Of a stretch of DNA of 64,000 nucleotides, positions 27,370 to 36,245 are shown one piece after another. The notes beneath the pieces are model-generated. The model had not been told where the DNA came from. It worked only from the letters and a program-made list of their open reading frames with translations, and made no database searches. Within the stretch, counting starts at the first letter, position 1, and every line of letters begins with the position of its first letter. Source of the stretch: Mesorhizobium sp. M1D.F.Ca.ET.043.01.1.1 (GTDB lineage: Bacteria; Pseudomonadota; Alphaproteobacteria; Rhizobiales; Rhizobiaceae); assembly GCF_003952385.1 (NCBI RefSeq), contig NZ_CP034444.1, positions 5,283,001 through 5,347,000 on the forward strand. The letters are read 5' to 3'. The position numbers and the translations under genes are program-made.

Positions 27370-27981
27370 TCAATTGCCCGTAAAGCCGATGAAGTCATCG
27401 GGCGCGGCCCGGCCCATCTCCTCTTCCCAGTGCCGGCGGCAGAGCGAGACATAGACGTCCTTGCCGATCGCCACCTGCTCGCCCTGCCTCGCCACCTTGC
27501 CGTCGGGACCGAGGCGCACGACCATCGTCGCCTTGCGGCCGCAGCGGCAGATGGTGCGCACCTCGCGCAGGTCGTCGGCTATGGCAAGCAGGGCGCGCGA
27601 GCCGGAAAACAGCTTGCCCTGGAAATCGGTGCGCAGGCCGTAGCACATGACCGGGATGTTCAGCCGGTCGGCGATGCGGGCGAGCTGCCAGACCTGCTCC
27701 TCCTCGAGGAACTGCGCCTCGTCGACGAAGACGCAATGCACGGTGGTGTGCTCGTGATGCTCGGCGACGCGGGCATAGAGATCATCGCCGTCGCGGAACA
27801 TCTCGGCCTCCGCGTCCAGCCCGATGCGCGACGAGATCAGTCCGCTGTCGCCCTTGCGATAATGACCGGCGACGAACAGCATCGTCGTCATGCCGCGTTC
27901 GCGATAGTTGTAGGACGCCTGCAGGAGCATCGTCGTCTTGCCGGCATTCATCGTTGCGTAGTTGAAGTAGAGCTTGGCCAT
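27370..27981 (-). CDS. tdk: Thymidine kinase
   Basis: 203 residues. ATP-binding 'YATMNAGKTTMLLQASYNYRERG', the catalytic-region 'CVFVDEAQFLEEEQ', 'CYGLRTDFQGKLFSGS', and zinc-site Cys in 'RTICRCGRKATMVVR' and 'YVSLCRRHW'. It phosphorylates thymidine for dTMP salvage (type II TK1-like). ATG at 27981. Confidence 0.95.
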   Translation of the reverse strand: MAKLYFNYATMNAGKTTMLLQASYNYRERGMTTMLFVAGHYRKGDSGLISSRIGLDAEAEMFRDGDDLYARVAEHHEHTTVHCVFVDEAQFLEEEQVWQLARIADRLNIPVMCYGLRTDFQGKLFSGSRALLAIADDLREVRTICRCGRKATMVVRLGPDGKVARQGEQVAIGKDVYVSLCRRHWEEEMGRAAPDDFIGFTGN

Positions 27982-28210
27982 ACGGGTCTTTAAGCTCAAT
28001 TGCCGCGGCGCGGGGAGGGGTCGCCGGCTCCTTCCACCAAAAAAGCGGGCCCACCGGAAAGCGCGCCATGTCGCTGAATGGCCAGCGCGCGCCGTTGTTC
28101 GTGATGTGGCGCCGCTTGAAACCACATCAAAATGGTGTTTGGCTGACGAAACAAGGCGGTCGCAAGAACCGTGACTTCGCGCCGCCTCGAATTGCAATGG
28201 GAGAAAGTTA

Positions 28211-29146
28211 ATGTCGCGTATGAAATCTTTCGTCGCCGGCCTCGGCCTGGCGGCGCTTCTATCCACGACCGCCGCCTATGCCGGCGATCCGGCGAGTTGC
28301 AAGGCCGTGCGTCTGTCCGATGTCGGCTGGACCGACATCCAGGCAACGACCGGGCTGGCCTCGGTGCTGCTCACCGCGCTCGGCTACGAGCCGCAGACGA
28401 TCCAGCTTTCGGTGCCGGTGACCTATGCGTCGCTGAAGAACAAGGACCTCGACGTCTTCCTCGGCAACTGGATGCCGTCGATGACCAATGACATCAAGGA
28501 CTATACCGCCGACGGCTCGGTCGAGACGGTAAGCACCAACCTGACCGGCGCCGGCTACGGCATCGTCGTACCGACCTATGTCGCGGACGCCGGCGTCAAG
28601 ACGCTGACCGATCTCGGCAAGTTCAAGGACAAATTCGACGGCAAGATCTACGGCATCGAGGCCGGCAATGACGGCAACCGCATCATCCTCGACATGATCA
28701 AGAACCCGAAGGACAATCTCGAGGGGTTCGAGCTGGTCGAGTCGTCGGAAGCCGGCATGCTGACGCAGGCCGAGCAGTCGATGAAGAACAACGAGTGGAT
28801 CGCCTTCCTCGGCTGGACGCCGCATCCGGTGATGGGCGCCATGAAGATCACCTATCTCGACGGCATGGGCGACAGCGGCTTCGGCGCCGCGACCGTCTAC
28901 ACCAACGTGCGCAAGGGCTACACCACCGAATGCCCGAACGCCGGCAAGTTCATCGCCAACCTGAAGTTCAATCTCGACATGGAAGGCGAGATGATGGATG
29001 CGATCCTGAAGGGCGGCGACGCCCAGACAGTCGCCACCGACTGGCTGAAGAAGCATCCGGACGCGATCGCGCCCTGGATCGCCGGCGTGACCACTTTCGA
29101 CGGTGGCGACGCGACGGCGGCCGTCAAGACCGCGCTCGGGAGCTAA
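28211..29146 (+). CDS. choX: Choline ABC transporter, periplasmic substrate-binding protein
   Basis: 311 residues with signal peptide (MSRMKSFVAGLGLAALLSTTAAYA). OpuAC-type binding fold with aromatic cage residues typical of quaternary amine binding: 'LGNWMPSMTNDIKDY', 'GIEAGNDGNRII', 'LGWTPHPVMGAMKITYLDG'. Start ATG with GGGAGAAAGTTA upstream. It is first in the choXWV unit, which takes up choline for glycine betaine synthesis or catabolism. Confidence 0.93.
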   Translation: MSRMKSFVAGLGLAALLSTTAAYAGDPASCKAVRLSDVGWTDIQATTGLASVLLTALGYEPQTIQLSVPVTYASLKNKDLDVFLGNWMPSMTNDIKDYTADGSVETVSTNLTGAGYGIVVPTYVADAGVKTLTDLGKFKDKFDGKIYGIEAGNDGNRIILDMIKNPKDNLEGFELVESSEAGMLTQAEQSMKNNEWIAFLGWTPHPVMGAMKITYLDGMGDSGFGAATVYTNVRKGYTTECPNAGKFIANLKFNLDMEGEMMDAILKGGDAQTVATDWLKKHPDAIAPWIAGVTTFDGGDATAAVKTALGS

Positions 29147-29178
29147 GCAAGCTTTGAGTCCGGCATGATCTCCGGAAA

Positions 29179-29209
29179 AGGGCAGCCACTGGAAAAGGCT
29201 GCCCTTTTT
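29179..29209 (+). terminator. Hairpin between choX and choW
   Basis: AGGGCAGCC, a 9-nt loop, GGCTGCCCT, then TTTTC. A strong stem with a short U tract about 30 bp after choX. It could end part of the transcripts, giving more binding protein than permease, as is common in ABC import operons. Confidence 0.7.
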
Positions 29210-29265
29210 CATATGCTGAGAAGACGACCGTCCGCCAAAAATGGCGAAGGCCAGAGAGGGGAAAG

Positions 29266-30120
29266 ATGGATCCGATTTCGAAATTCCTGGTCGCCTACAA
29301 GATCCCCATAGGTCCGTGGGGCAAGGCCTTCTTCGGTTTCCTCACCGACAATTTCGACACCATTTTCAGAGCCTTCTCCAACGGCCTGAACTTCATCCTC
29401 GACGGGGCGGTGGACCTCCTATTGGTGGTGCCGCCGGTCCTGCTGGCGCTGGTCGTTGCCGTCATAGCCTGGTTCCTGCAGCGCTCGCGCCCGCTCGCCG
29501 TCGGCGTCTTCATCGGCCTTATCTTCATCATCAACCAGAACCTGTGGAAGCAGACCGTGGAGACTTTGGTGTTGGTGGTTGCGGCCGCCGCCGCCTCGAT
29601 GGCGATCGGCGTTCCGCTCGGCATCTGGGCCGCGCACAAGCCGAAGGTCTACCGCTTCATGCTGCCGGTGCTCGACCTGATGCAGACTCTGCCAACCTTC
29701 GTCTACCTGATCCCGGTGCTGACGCTGTTCGGGCTTGGCAACGCCCCCGGCCTCATCGTCACCATCATCTTCGTCATTCCGACCCCGGTTCGTCTCACGC
29801 ATCTCGGCGTCACCTCGGTGCCGAAATCGATCGTCGAGGCAGGTGAGGCGTTCGGCGCCACCAAAAGGCAACTTCTCTGGAAGGTCGAGCTACCTTCAGC
29901 CTTGCCCACCATAATGGCGGGCCTGACTCAGTCGATCATGCTGTCACTGTCGATGGTGGTGTTCGCGGCCCTGATCGGTGCCGGCGGCCTCGGCACTGAA
30001 ATCAACCGCGCGCTCGGCTCGCGCCGGATCGACCTCGGGCTCGAGGCCGGCCTTGGCATCGTCGTGCTGGCCATCGTGCTCGACCGAATGACCCGCATTG
30101 GCGTTGGAGGCAAGAAATGA
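29266..30120 (+). CDS. choW: Choline ABC transporter, permease
   Basis: 284 residues, a proW/OpuAB-type inner membrane permease. Several hydrophobic helices and the coupling EAA loop 'VEAGEAFGATKRQLLWKVELPSALPTIMAGLTQ'. ATG 29266 with AGAGAGGGGAAAG ribosome site. Its end overlaps choV by 4 bp (ATGA). Confidence 0.93.
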   Translation: MDPISKFLVAYKIPIGPWGKAFFGFLTDNFDTIFRAFSNGLNFILDGAVDLLLVVPPVLLALVVAVIAWFLQRSRPLAVGVFIGLIFIINQNLWKQTVETLVLVVAAAAASMAIGVPLGIWAAHKPKVYRFMLPVLDLMQTLPTFVYLIPVLTLFGLGNAPGLIVTIIFVIPTPVRLTHLGVTSVPKSIVEAGEAFGATKRQLLWKVELPSALPTIMAGLTQSIMLSLSMVVFAALIGAGGLGTEINRALGSRRIDLGLEAGLGIVVLAIVLDRMTRIGVGGKK

Positions 30121-31298
30121 CCGTCGCCGTCGATTTCAAGAATGTCGATATCGTCTTCGGCGCCGATCAGGCGGGTTCGCTGGCGATGATCGACCAGGGC
30201 GCCACCCGCGCCGAGATCCTCGAAAAGACCGGCAATGTGCTGGGCTGCGCGGGCGCCAGCCTGACGATCCATGAGGGCGAGATCTCGGTGCTGATGGGCC
30301 TTTCCGGTTCCGGCAAGTCGACCCTGCTCAGGGCCGTCAACCGGCTGAACGTGGTGTCGCGCGGCCAGGTGCTGGTGAAGGACGGTGACCGCACGGTCGA
30401 CGTCGTCACCTGCGACGAGGCGACCTTGCGGCGGCTGCGGCAGAAGCAGGTGGCGATGGTGTTTCAGCAATTCGGCCTGCTGCCCTGGCGCACGGTGGAA
30501 GAGAATGTCGGCTTCGGCCTCGAGCTCGCCGGCGTGCCGGAGGCCGAGCGCAAGGAGCGGGTCAGGAAGCAGCTTCAGCTCGTCCATCTTGACCAGTGGT
30601 CGAAGAAATACGCGCATGAGCTTTCGGGCGGCATGCAGCAGCGCGTCGGCCTGGCGCGCGCCTTCGCCACCGAGGCGCCGATCCTGTTGATGGACGAGCC
30701 GTTCTCGGCGCTCGATCCGCTGATCCGCACCAAGCTGCAGGACGAGCTTCTGCAACTCCAGGCGGAACTGAAGAAGACCATCATCTTCGTCAGCCACGAC
30801 CTCGAGGAGGCGCTGAAGATCGGCAGCCACATCACGATCATGGAAGGCGGGCGCATCGTCCAGACAGGCGCGCCGGAAGACATCGTGCTCAGGCCTGCCA
30901 ACGACTATGTCCGCGACTTCATCGCCAATGTGAATCCTCTGTCAGTGCTGACGGCGTGGAACGTGATGCGCGACCGGCGCGACCTCGAACACGGCGAGAA
31001 CGGCTGGGTCTGGCTCGACCGGCGCAAGACGACGCGCTTCAAGATCGACGAGCACGGCCTGGTGGCGGCGGCCGAACGCGACGGCAAGCCGGCGGTGTGG
31101 GTGTCGTGCGCCGATGTCGAGCGCCAGCCGGAGGAGGGGGCGCAAGTGTTCTGGGCCAATCCCGGCACGTCGCTGAAGACGGTGATGCTGGCCATGCACC
31201 GCTCGCAGACGGCTCCGGTGGCACTGTTCGACGAAGGCTCCCGCTTCGTCGGCGCGATCGGCATCCGGGATGTGCTGAGCGCGGTGCTCAGGCGGTAG
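30117..31298 (+). CDS. choV: Choline ABC transporter, ATP-binding protein
   Basis: 393 residues. Walker A 'GLSGSGKSTLLRAV', Q-loop 'VFQQFGLLPW', signature 'LSGGMQQRVGLARAF', Walker B 'ILLMDEPFSALDP' and H-loop 'VSHDLEEALK'. About 80 C-terminal residues resemble a degenerate CBS-like tail ('TLLAMHRSQTAPVALFDEGSRFVGAIGIRDVL', with the first residues read as TVMLAM). It powers choline import with ChoW and ChoX. Confidence 0.93.
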   Translation: MTVAVDFKNVDIVFGADQAGSLAMIDQGATRAEILEKTGNVLGCAGASLTIHEGEISVLMGLSGSGKSTLLRAVNRLNVVSRGQVLVKDGDRTVDVVTCDEATLRRLRQKQVAMVFQQFGLLPWRTVEENVGFGLELAGVPEAERKERVRKQLQLVHLDQWSKKYAHELSGGMQQRVGLARAFATEAPILLMDEPFSALDPLIRTKLQDELLQLQAELKKTIIFVSHDLEEALKIGSHITIMEGGRIVQTGAPEDIVLRPANDYVRDFIANVNPLSVLTAWNVMRDRRDLEHGENGWVWLDRRKTTRFKIDEHGLVAAAERDGKPAVWVSCADVERQPEEGAQVFWANPGTSLKTVMLAMHRSQTAPVALFDEGSRFVGAIGIRDVLSAVLRR

Positions 31299-31326
31299 GC
31301 ATTTTCGCCCACGCCGACGGATGGCG

Positions 31327-31420
31327 CGGTTTCATCGAAATGATGAACCGCTCTGTCTCCCGGTTCTGGCGCCATTCCGAACGGAAAACCGGCTTCACAG
31401 TTTTCCTGGAAATTGCGCCA
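31327..31420. repeat. Dispersed rhizobial palindromic repeat, copy 3
   Basis: Opposite orientation relative to copy 1. GGTTTCATCGAAATGATGAACC hairpin, then GAACGGAAAACCGGCTTCACAG and TTTTCCTGGAAATTGCGCC. It occupies about half of the 200-bp gap after choV. Confidence 0.55.
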
Positions 31421-31500
31421 GCGCCGGGCACGTCGCCTCCGGCTTGTTTTTCGCTTCCGTCGGGCGCAGAGTCGGCTAGTTGCGTGCCCATGCGAGGGGG

Positions 31501-33534
31501 ATGCCGACGTCGCATGCTGGGCTTTCCGGCGCGGTTGCGCTGTCAATTCTCGCCGCGGTCTCGCTTGAAAGCGGCGCGGCGCGCTCGCAGAGTTTTGTCA
31601 TCGGCAATGGCGTGACTGCCGGCCAGCAAACGATGACCGGCGCCGGCGACACCGGCGCTGTCAGTGCAACGGGAGCCATCGAGACATCTGGCGCCGGTAT
31701 CGATGCCGTGCGGATGTTCGGCCCGGCCCAGAGGTTCAACAACCACGGTTTGGTTGAAACGTCGGGCGGCGGCGCCATCAACGTCAATTCGCAGGGCTTG
31801 GACGCGGCGATTCTCAGCGACGGGACCATCCTGGCGATAGGCGATGCCTCCATCGGCATCCTGTCCGAGGGCGGGAACGCGCACATCGTCAACAACGGTG
31901 CGATCGAGGCGCTGGGGGTCGCCACATACGGCATCATCAGCGATGCGCCCGGCGGGCGTATCGACAACCGCGGCTTCATCGGCGTTGCCGGCGCGGCCGC
32001 CGCGGGCATCATAGGCGCCGGACCGGACCTGAGGATTTCCAACAGCGGCTCGATCGAGGCTTTTGGTATCGCCGCCGCCGGGATCGTCTGGCAGAACGAC
32101 GGCCTGCGGGTGGACAATACCGGGTCGATTGCCGTGTCGGGGCTGGCTTCCATTGGCATCGGCGCCAGCGGCAACGACGTTGCAATCGTCAACAGCGGCC
32201 CCGTCGGCGTTTCCGGCACGGGCGCGACAGGTATCGGTACCCTGTCCGGCAATGCGGCGATCACCAATTCCGGTTCGGTCGTCGTGGACGGTGCGAGCGC
32301 CGTGGGCATCGCGGCGCTGGGCGACAATTCGGTCATCACCAACTCTGGCCGCGTCTTCAGCGACCAGAGCGCGGCAATCTATTTCGGCGCGCCTGGAGCC
32401 ACGCTGAACCTTTTGGGCGGCACGGCTATCCAGGGACCGATCGCCTTTTCCGGCGGCGGCAACACCCTCACATTCGGCCCCGCACTGAACGCTGTCATGA
32501 GCTTCGTCGGAAGCGGGCCGCCGCAAACCATCCTGACCGGCGGCAGGCCATTCGTGACGAGCGGCAACAGCGTGGCAGTGGTCGACACCAGCGGGTTTGC
32601 GAGCAGCGCGCCACTGGTCGAAGATATTGTCGACGGCATAGTCGGCGCCGTCGAGGCGCGCATGCCCACCCCAGGCGGCGACGTGCTTGCGCCGCATAAC
32701 GGTCCGGACTCCTGGATCTCCACATTTGGCGCGATACGCTCCCAGGGCGCTTCCGGCGCGTCGGCCGGGTTCAGCGAGGCGCTGGGCGGCGTGGTCGCCG
32801 GCGCTGAAAGGCGCTCGGGCGACGGCTTCCTGGGTGGCGTGCTGCTGGGAGGCGCTGCCGGATCGACCGAGGTCGACCACGACGCGCAGGAAATCGTCCA
32901 TCGCGGCGTATTTGCGGGCGGCTATCTGGGCTATGACGGAGGAGCGCGTTTTGCCGAGGCGGCATTCGTTGCCGGGGTGCTCCAGGAGCGGAGCCGCCGC
33001 CGTGTCGCGAACAACCTGGCGCTCGGCGGCGTCGAGACAGCGCGAGCCGATTTCAACGGCGTCTTCCTCAGCCCGTCGGTGACGCTCGGCACGCGTATGC
33101 CGGTCATGGCCGGCACGCTGGTACCCAGCCTGCGGCTGCGTTACGTGGGGCTCATCCTCGACGACTACTCGGAGACCGGCTCGGACGGCGATCTCGCCGT
33201 CTCGGGGCGCGACGTCAACGTGTTCGAGGCGCGTGGCCAACTCGCGCTGGCTTTGGCGCCCGTCAGCACGCCGAGCCAGACTTGGCAAACCACCCTCCGT
33301 GCCGGGATCGACGCGATCGCGCAAGATAGCGACGAGCTGTCGGCGACACTGCTTGGCCAGGACATCTCTTTTGCCGCCGGCGGCAGAAAGGCGGTGTTTC
33401 GCGGCTTCGCCGGCGCGGACGTCGCGGCGGAGGTCGGTGCCGGCATGACCCTGAATGCCGGCTTCGAGGCCGGTTACGGGAGCGACAACGCCTTCACTGT
33501 CCGAGGCCGGGCTCGCCTCAGGAAGGCTTTTTGA
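31501..33534 (+). CDS. Autotransporter (type Va) outer membrane beta-barrel protein
   Basis: About 677 residues. An N-terminal signal (SHAGLSGAVALSILAAVSLESGAARS) precedes a passenger of short Gly/Asn-rich repeats such as 'ITNSGSVVVDGASAVGIAALG' and 'IVNNGAIEALGVATYGIIS', each about 24 residues, about 12 copies. The C-terminal barrel (about 410-677) has 'WISTFGAIRSQGASGASAGFSEALGG' and ends in 'GRARLRKAF', a terminal Phe for BAM recognition. The start is uncertain: TTG at 31480 is in frame and ATG 31501 has its G-rich site too close. Possibly an adhesin. Confidence 0.85.
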   Translation: MPTSHAGLSGAVALSILAAVSLESGAARSQSFVIGNGVTAGQQTMTGAGDTGAVSATGAIETSGAGIDAVRMFGPAQRFNNHGLVETSGGGAINVNSQGLDAAILSDGTILAIGDASIGILSEGGNAHIVNNGAIEALGVATYGIISDAPGGRIDNRGFIGVAGAAAAGIIGAGPDLRISNSGSIEAFGIAAAGIVWQNDGLRVDNTGSIAVSGLASIGIGASGNDVAIVNSGPVGVSGTGATGIGTLSGNAAITNSGSVVVDGASAVGIAALGDNSVITNSGRVFSDQSAAIYFGAPGATLNLLGGTAIQGPIAFSGGGNTLTFGPALNAVMSFVGSGPPQTILTGGRPFVTSGNSVAVVDTSGFASSAPLVEDIVDGIVGAVEARMPTPGGDVLAPHNGPDSWISTFGAIRSQGASGASAGFSEALGGVVAGAERRSGDGFLGGVLLGGAAGSTEVDHDAQEIVHRGVFAGGYLGYDGGARFAEAAFVAGVLQERSRRRVANNLALGGVETARADFNGVFLSPSVTLGTRMPVMAGTLVPSLRLRYVGLILDDYSETGSDGDLAVSGRDVNVFEARGQLALALAPVSTPSQTWQTTLRAGIDAIAQDSDELSATLLGQDISFAAGGRKAVFRGFAGADVAAEVGAGMTLNAGFEAGYGSDNAFTVRGRARLRKAF

Positions 33535-33721
33535 CGAGGCTCGACAAACTCCGGCGCCTGCTTACGGTTTGGGACTGTCGCTCCGTGGCTACAGGGAAGG
33601 CCCGGCTCCTGGAACATATTTTTCGAAATCCATTCCGCTCCAGCGGGTCTCTGCGGTAGGATATTGCCGCGACCGCGCGGAGAATGCCCGGCGGTGCGAA
33701 CTGCAGCGGGGTATGCGGCAA

Positions 33722-34759
33722 ATGATCTTCCGTCAGCTCTTCGATTCCGTTTCGGGCACCTACTCCTATCTGCTCGCCAGCCGCCGCGGCGGCGAAGCGC
33801 TGATCATCGATCCGGTGCTGGAGAAGGTCGAGCGCTACCTGCAACTCGTCAACGAGCTCGACCTCAGGCTGGTCAAGGCCGTGGACACACATCTCCATGC
33901 CGACCACATCACCGGGCTCGGGGCGTTGCGCGACAAGACGCATTGCATCACCGTGATGGGCGAACAGACCAAGGCCGATGTCGTCTCGATGCGGCTTGCC
34001 GACGGCGACAAGCTCGCCATCGAAGGGTTGGCGCTCGACGTCATCTATACGCCTGGCCACACCGACGATTCCTACAGCTTCATCCTGCCCGACCGGGTCT
34101 TCACCGGCGATACGCTGCTCATCCGCGGCACCGGCCGCACTGACTTTCAGAACGGCGATCCGCGCCAGCAATATGAATCGATCTTCGGCCGCCTGCTCAA
34201 GCTTCCCGACGAGACGATGATCTTCCCGGCGCATGACTACAAGGGCGAGACCGTGTCGACGATCGGTGAGGAAAAGGCTTTCAATCCGCGCCTGCAGGTG
34301 AAGTCGGTGGACGAATATGTCGACATCATGAACAATCTCAAGCTGTCCAATCCGAAGATGATGGATGTCGCTGTGCCCGCCAACATGCGGGTCGGGCTGC
34401 ACCAGGATGATATCGCCAGCCGCGGCTGGTCGGTGACGGCGGAACAGGCGCTGGCGCTGGTCGGCCGGCCCGACGTGGCGCTGGTCGATCTGCGCGAGCA
34501 GTCAGAACGGGAGCGCCACGGGGTCATCCCCGGCGCGATCCATCTGCCTTATGCGCGGCTGCAGGAGAACATCGCCGTCGGCGGCATGCTGCATGAGCTG
34601 GCGAAATCGACAGCCAGGCAGATCCTGTTCTACTGCGCGTTCGGCGAGCGCTCGGCGATGGCCGTGCAGGCCGCGCAGGATGTCGGAATATCGAGCGCCC
34701 GCCACATCCAGGGCGGCATGGATGCGTGGCGGAAGGCCAGCGGCCCGCTCGTGCATTGA
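33722..34759 (+). CDS. ETHE1-like persulfide dioxygenase fused to a rhodanese domain
   Basis: 345 residues. The metallo-beta-lactamase domain (1-230) has 'VDTHLHADHITGLGAL' (HxHxDH), 'TPGHTDDSYSF' and 'IFPAHDYKG'. The rhodanese domain (about 245-340) has its active Cys in 'ILFYCAFGERS'. The pair should oxidise glutathione persulfide to sulfite and handle sulfane sulfur, making it a sulfide detoxification enzyme. ATG 33713 is an alternative start. A single-gene unit. Confidence 0.88.
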   Translation: MIFRQLFDSVSGTYSYLLASRRGGEALIIDPVLEKVERYLQLVNELDLRLVKAVDTHLHADHITGLGALRDKTHCITVMGEQTKADVVSMRLADGDKLAIEGLALDVIYTPGHTDDSYSFILPDRVFTGDTLLIRGTGRTDFQNGDPRQQYESIFGRLLKLPDETMIFPAHDYKGETVSTIGEEKAFNPRLQVKSVDEYVDIMNNLKLSNPKMMDVAVPANMRVGLHQDDIASRGWSVTAEQALALVGRPDVALVDLREQSERERHGVIPGAIHLPYARLQENIAVGGMLHELAKSTARQILFYCAFGERSAMAVQAAQDVGISSARHIQGGMDAWRKASGPLVH

Positions 34760-34771
34760 CGCAGAGCAGAC

Positions 34772-35210
34772 TCAGTGCAGCCCGATGAGCTTCGCGCCCC
34801 TGCGGAACAGGGCTTCGCCGTCCCGGTCGAAGCGGAAGGTGGCGATGAAATCGTCGGCCCGATAGTCAGGCCATGTGGTGCGGATCGCCGCGGCAAAGTT
34901 CCGCGCTTCGTCCTGCCGGTCGGCCAGCGCCAAGCAATGCGCTGCAATCGCCAGGATGATGACATGGGCATTGGGCCTGGCTGCCGCCTTGAGCGCCCAT
35001 TCGGCGGCCTCGTTGTATTCACCCAGCCGGGCATGGGCCATGGCGCGCGCCCCCATCATGCCGAACAGCAGCGGATCGAAGGGGCTGAGATGGCGCGAGT
35101 GATCGGATGAGCCGATCGCCGACTGCGGATCGCCCGACTGCGAGTGGACGAAGGACAGCGCATAGTGGCCGAGCGCGAAGTTCGGACTGAGGTCGACGGC
35201 CTTTGCTAGC
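34772..35210 (-). pseudogene. 3' fragment of a SARP/TPR regulator split by an IS481 element
   Basis: Codes for the TPR-rich C-terminus 'AKAVDLSPNFALGHYALSFVHSQSGDPQSAIG...ALFRRGAKLIGLH' and ends at the stop at 34772. Removing the element plus one target copy rejoins it in frame with the fragment at 36246-37879, giving 'LLELAKAVDL' and a protein of 688 residues. On its own it has no start signal. Confidence 0.9.
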
Positions 35211-36162
35211 TGTGGAGCCTCAACAGGTTGTCCTCGGTTAGAGCGAGGCGACTGATAGGTGTTTTGGACTTTAGGCTCCCGTGGGGACGGTGCCAATTGT
35301 ATCTGTGCAGCCAGACCGGCAACTCTGCGGCGCGGTGATCTGAAGTCGGATAAGCGATGGCATAAGCCCATTCGCGCAGTGCTGTCTGGATGAAGCGCTC
35401 GGCCTTGCCATTGGTCTTGGGTGTATAGGGTCTTGTCCTGACGTGCTTGAGGCCGAGATCGCGGCAGGCCTTGGCGAAGGCCTTTGATCTGTAGCAGGAG
35501 CCGTTGTCGGTCATGACGCGGGCTATCGTGACGCCGAGGCTGGCGTAGTAGGCCACCGCCGCCTTGAGGAAGGCGATGGCGCTTTCTTTTTTCTCGTCGG
35601 GCAGGATCTGCGAGAAGGCGATGCGGGAGGCGTCGTCGATGCAGACATGGACGAACTCCCAACTGCTGCCGCGCGAGCTGGCATTGCCGGTGCGCTTGCC
35701 GGTAATGCGATGACCGATGCGCTCGAAACGACCGAGCTTCTTGATATCGATATGGATCATCTCGCCAGGATGCTCGCGCTCGTAGCGTCGGATCGGCTCG
35801 GCCGGTTCGATATCCCGCAACCGCGACAGTCCGGCACGCTTGAGAACCCGGCTAACGGTGGCGGGCGAGACGCCGACCTCATGGGCGATGTGCTTGCCGG
35901 TCCAACGTTGCCGCCGCAGCGCCATGATGCGCTCGGCGATCAACGCAGCGGTGGCCTGCGGCATATGGGCGGGCCGCGAGGAACGGTCGATCATGCCGGC
36001 CCGCCCTTCGGACTTGTAGCGCTCGACCCAGCGCGCCACGATCTTGGCCGACACGCCGTAGACACGCGCCGCATGGGCTTTGGAGAAAGCGCCTTCTATC
36101 ACCGACAGCGCCATCTCCTCTCGACGCAGCGGTGTGAGACGGGCATTCTTATGGATGTTCAT
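35206..36162 (-). CDS. IS481-family transposase
   Basis: 318 residues starting MNIHKNARLTPLRREEMALSV, with a GGAGGATCCGA ribosome site. N-terminal helix-turn-helix ('AFSKAHAARVYGVSAKIVARWVERYKSEG') and rve integrase core with DDE residues ('EMIHIDIKKLGRF', 'VMTDNGSCYRSKAF', 'GKAERFIQTALREWAYA'). The stop codon (TAG) lies in the target duplication just beyond the element end. Confidence 0.95.
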   Translation of the reverse strand: MNIHKNARLTPLRREEMALSVIEGAFSKAHAARVYGVSAKIVARWVERYKSEGRAGMIDRSSRPAHMPQATAALIAERIMALRRQRWTGKHIAHEVGVSPATVSRVLKRAGLSRLRDIEPAEPIRRYEREHPGEMIHIDIKKLGRFERIGHRITGKRTGNASSRGSSWEFVHVCIDDASRIAFSQILPDEKKESAIAFLKAAVAYYASLGVTIARVMTDNGSCYRSKAFAKACRDLGLKHVRTRPYTPKTNGKAERFIQTALREWAYAIAYPTSDHRAAELPVWLHRYNWHRPHGSLKSKTPISRLALTEDNLLRLHS

Positions 36163-36245
36163 TCGGATCCTCCGATGGATGCTGAAGCGTGGTAACTCCA
36201 GTCTCCTCGGTCCGGTCCGAATGGACAACCTCCCGAAAGCTCACA
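35211..36245 (-). mobile_element. IS481-family insertion sequence (1,035 bp) with 6-bp target duplication
   Basis: Left end TGTGGAGCCTC...AGGTTGTCC and right end the complement of GGACAACC...AGCTCACA, imperfect 23-bp inverted repeats. Flanked by GCTAGC at 35205-35210 and 36246-36251. The NCTAGN target with 6-bp duplication is typical of IS481. The insertion disrupts a SARP-type regulator gene. Confidence 0.95.
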
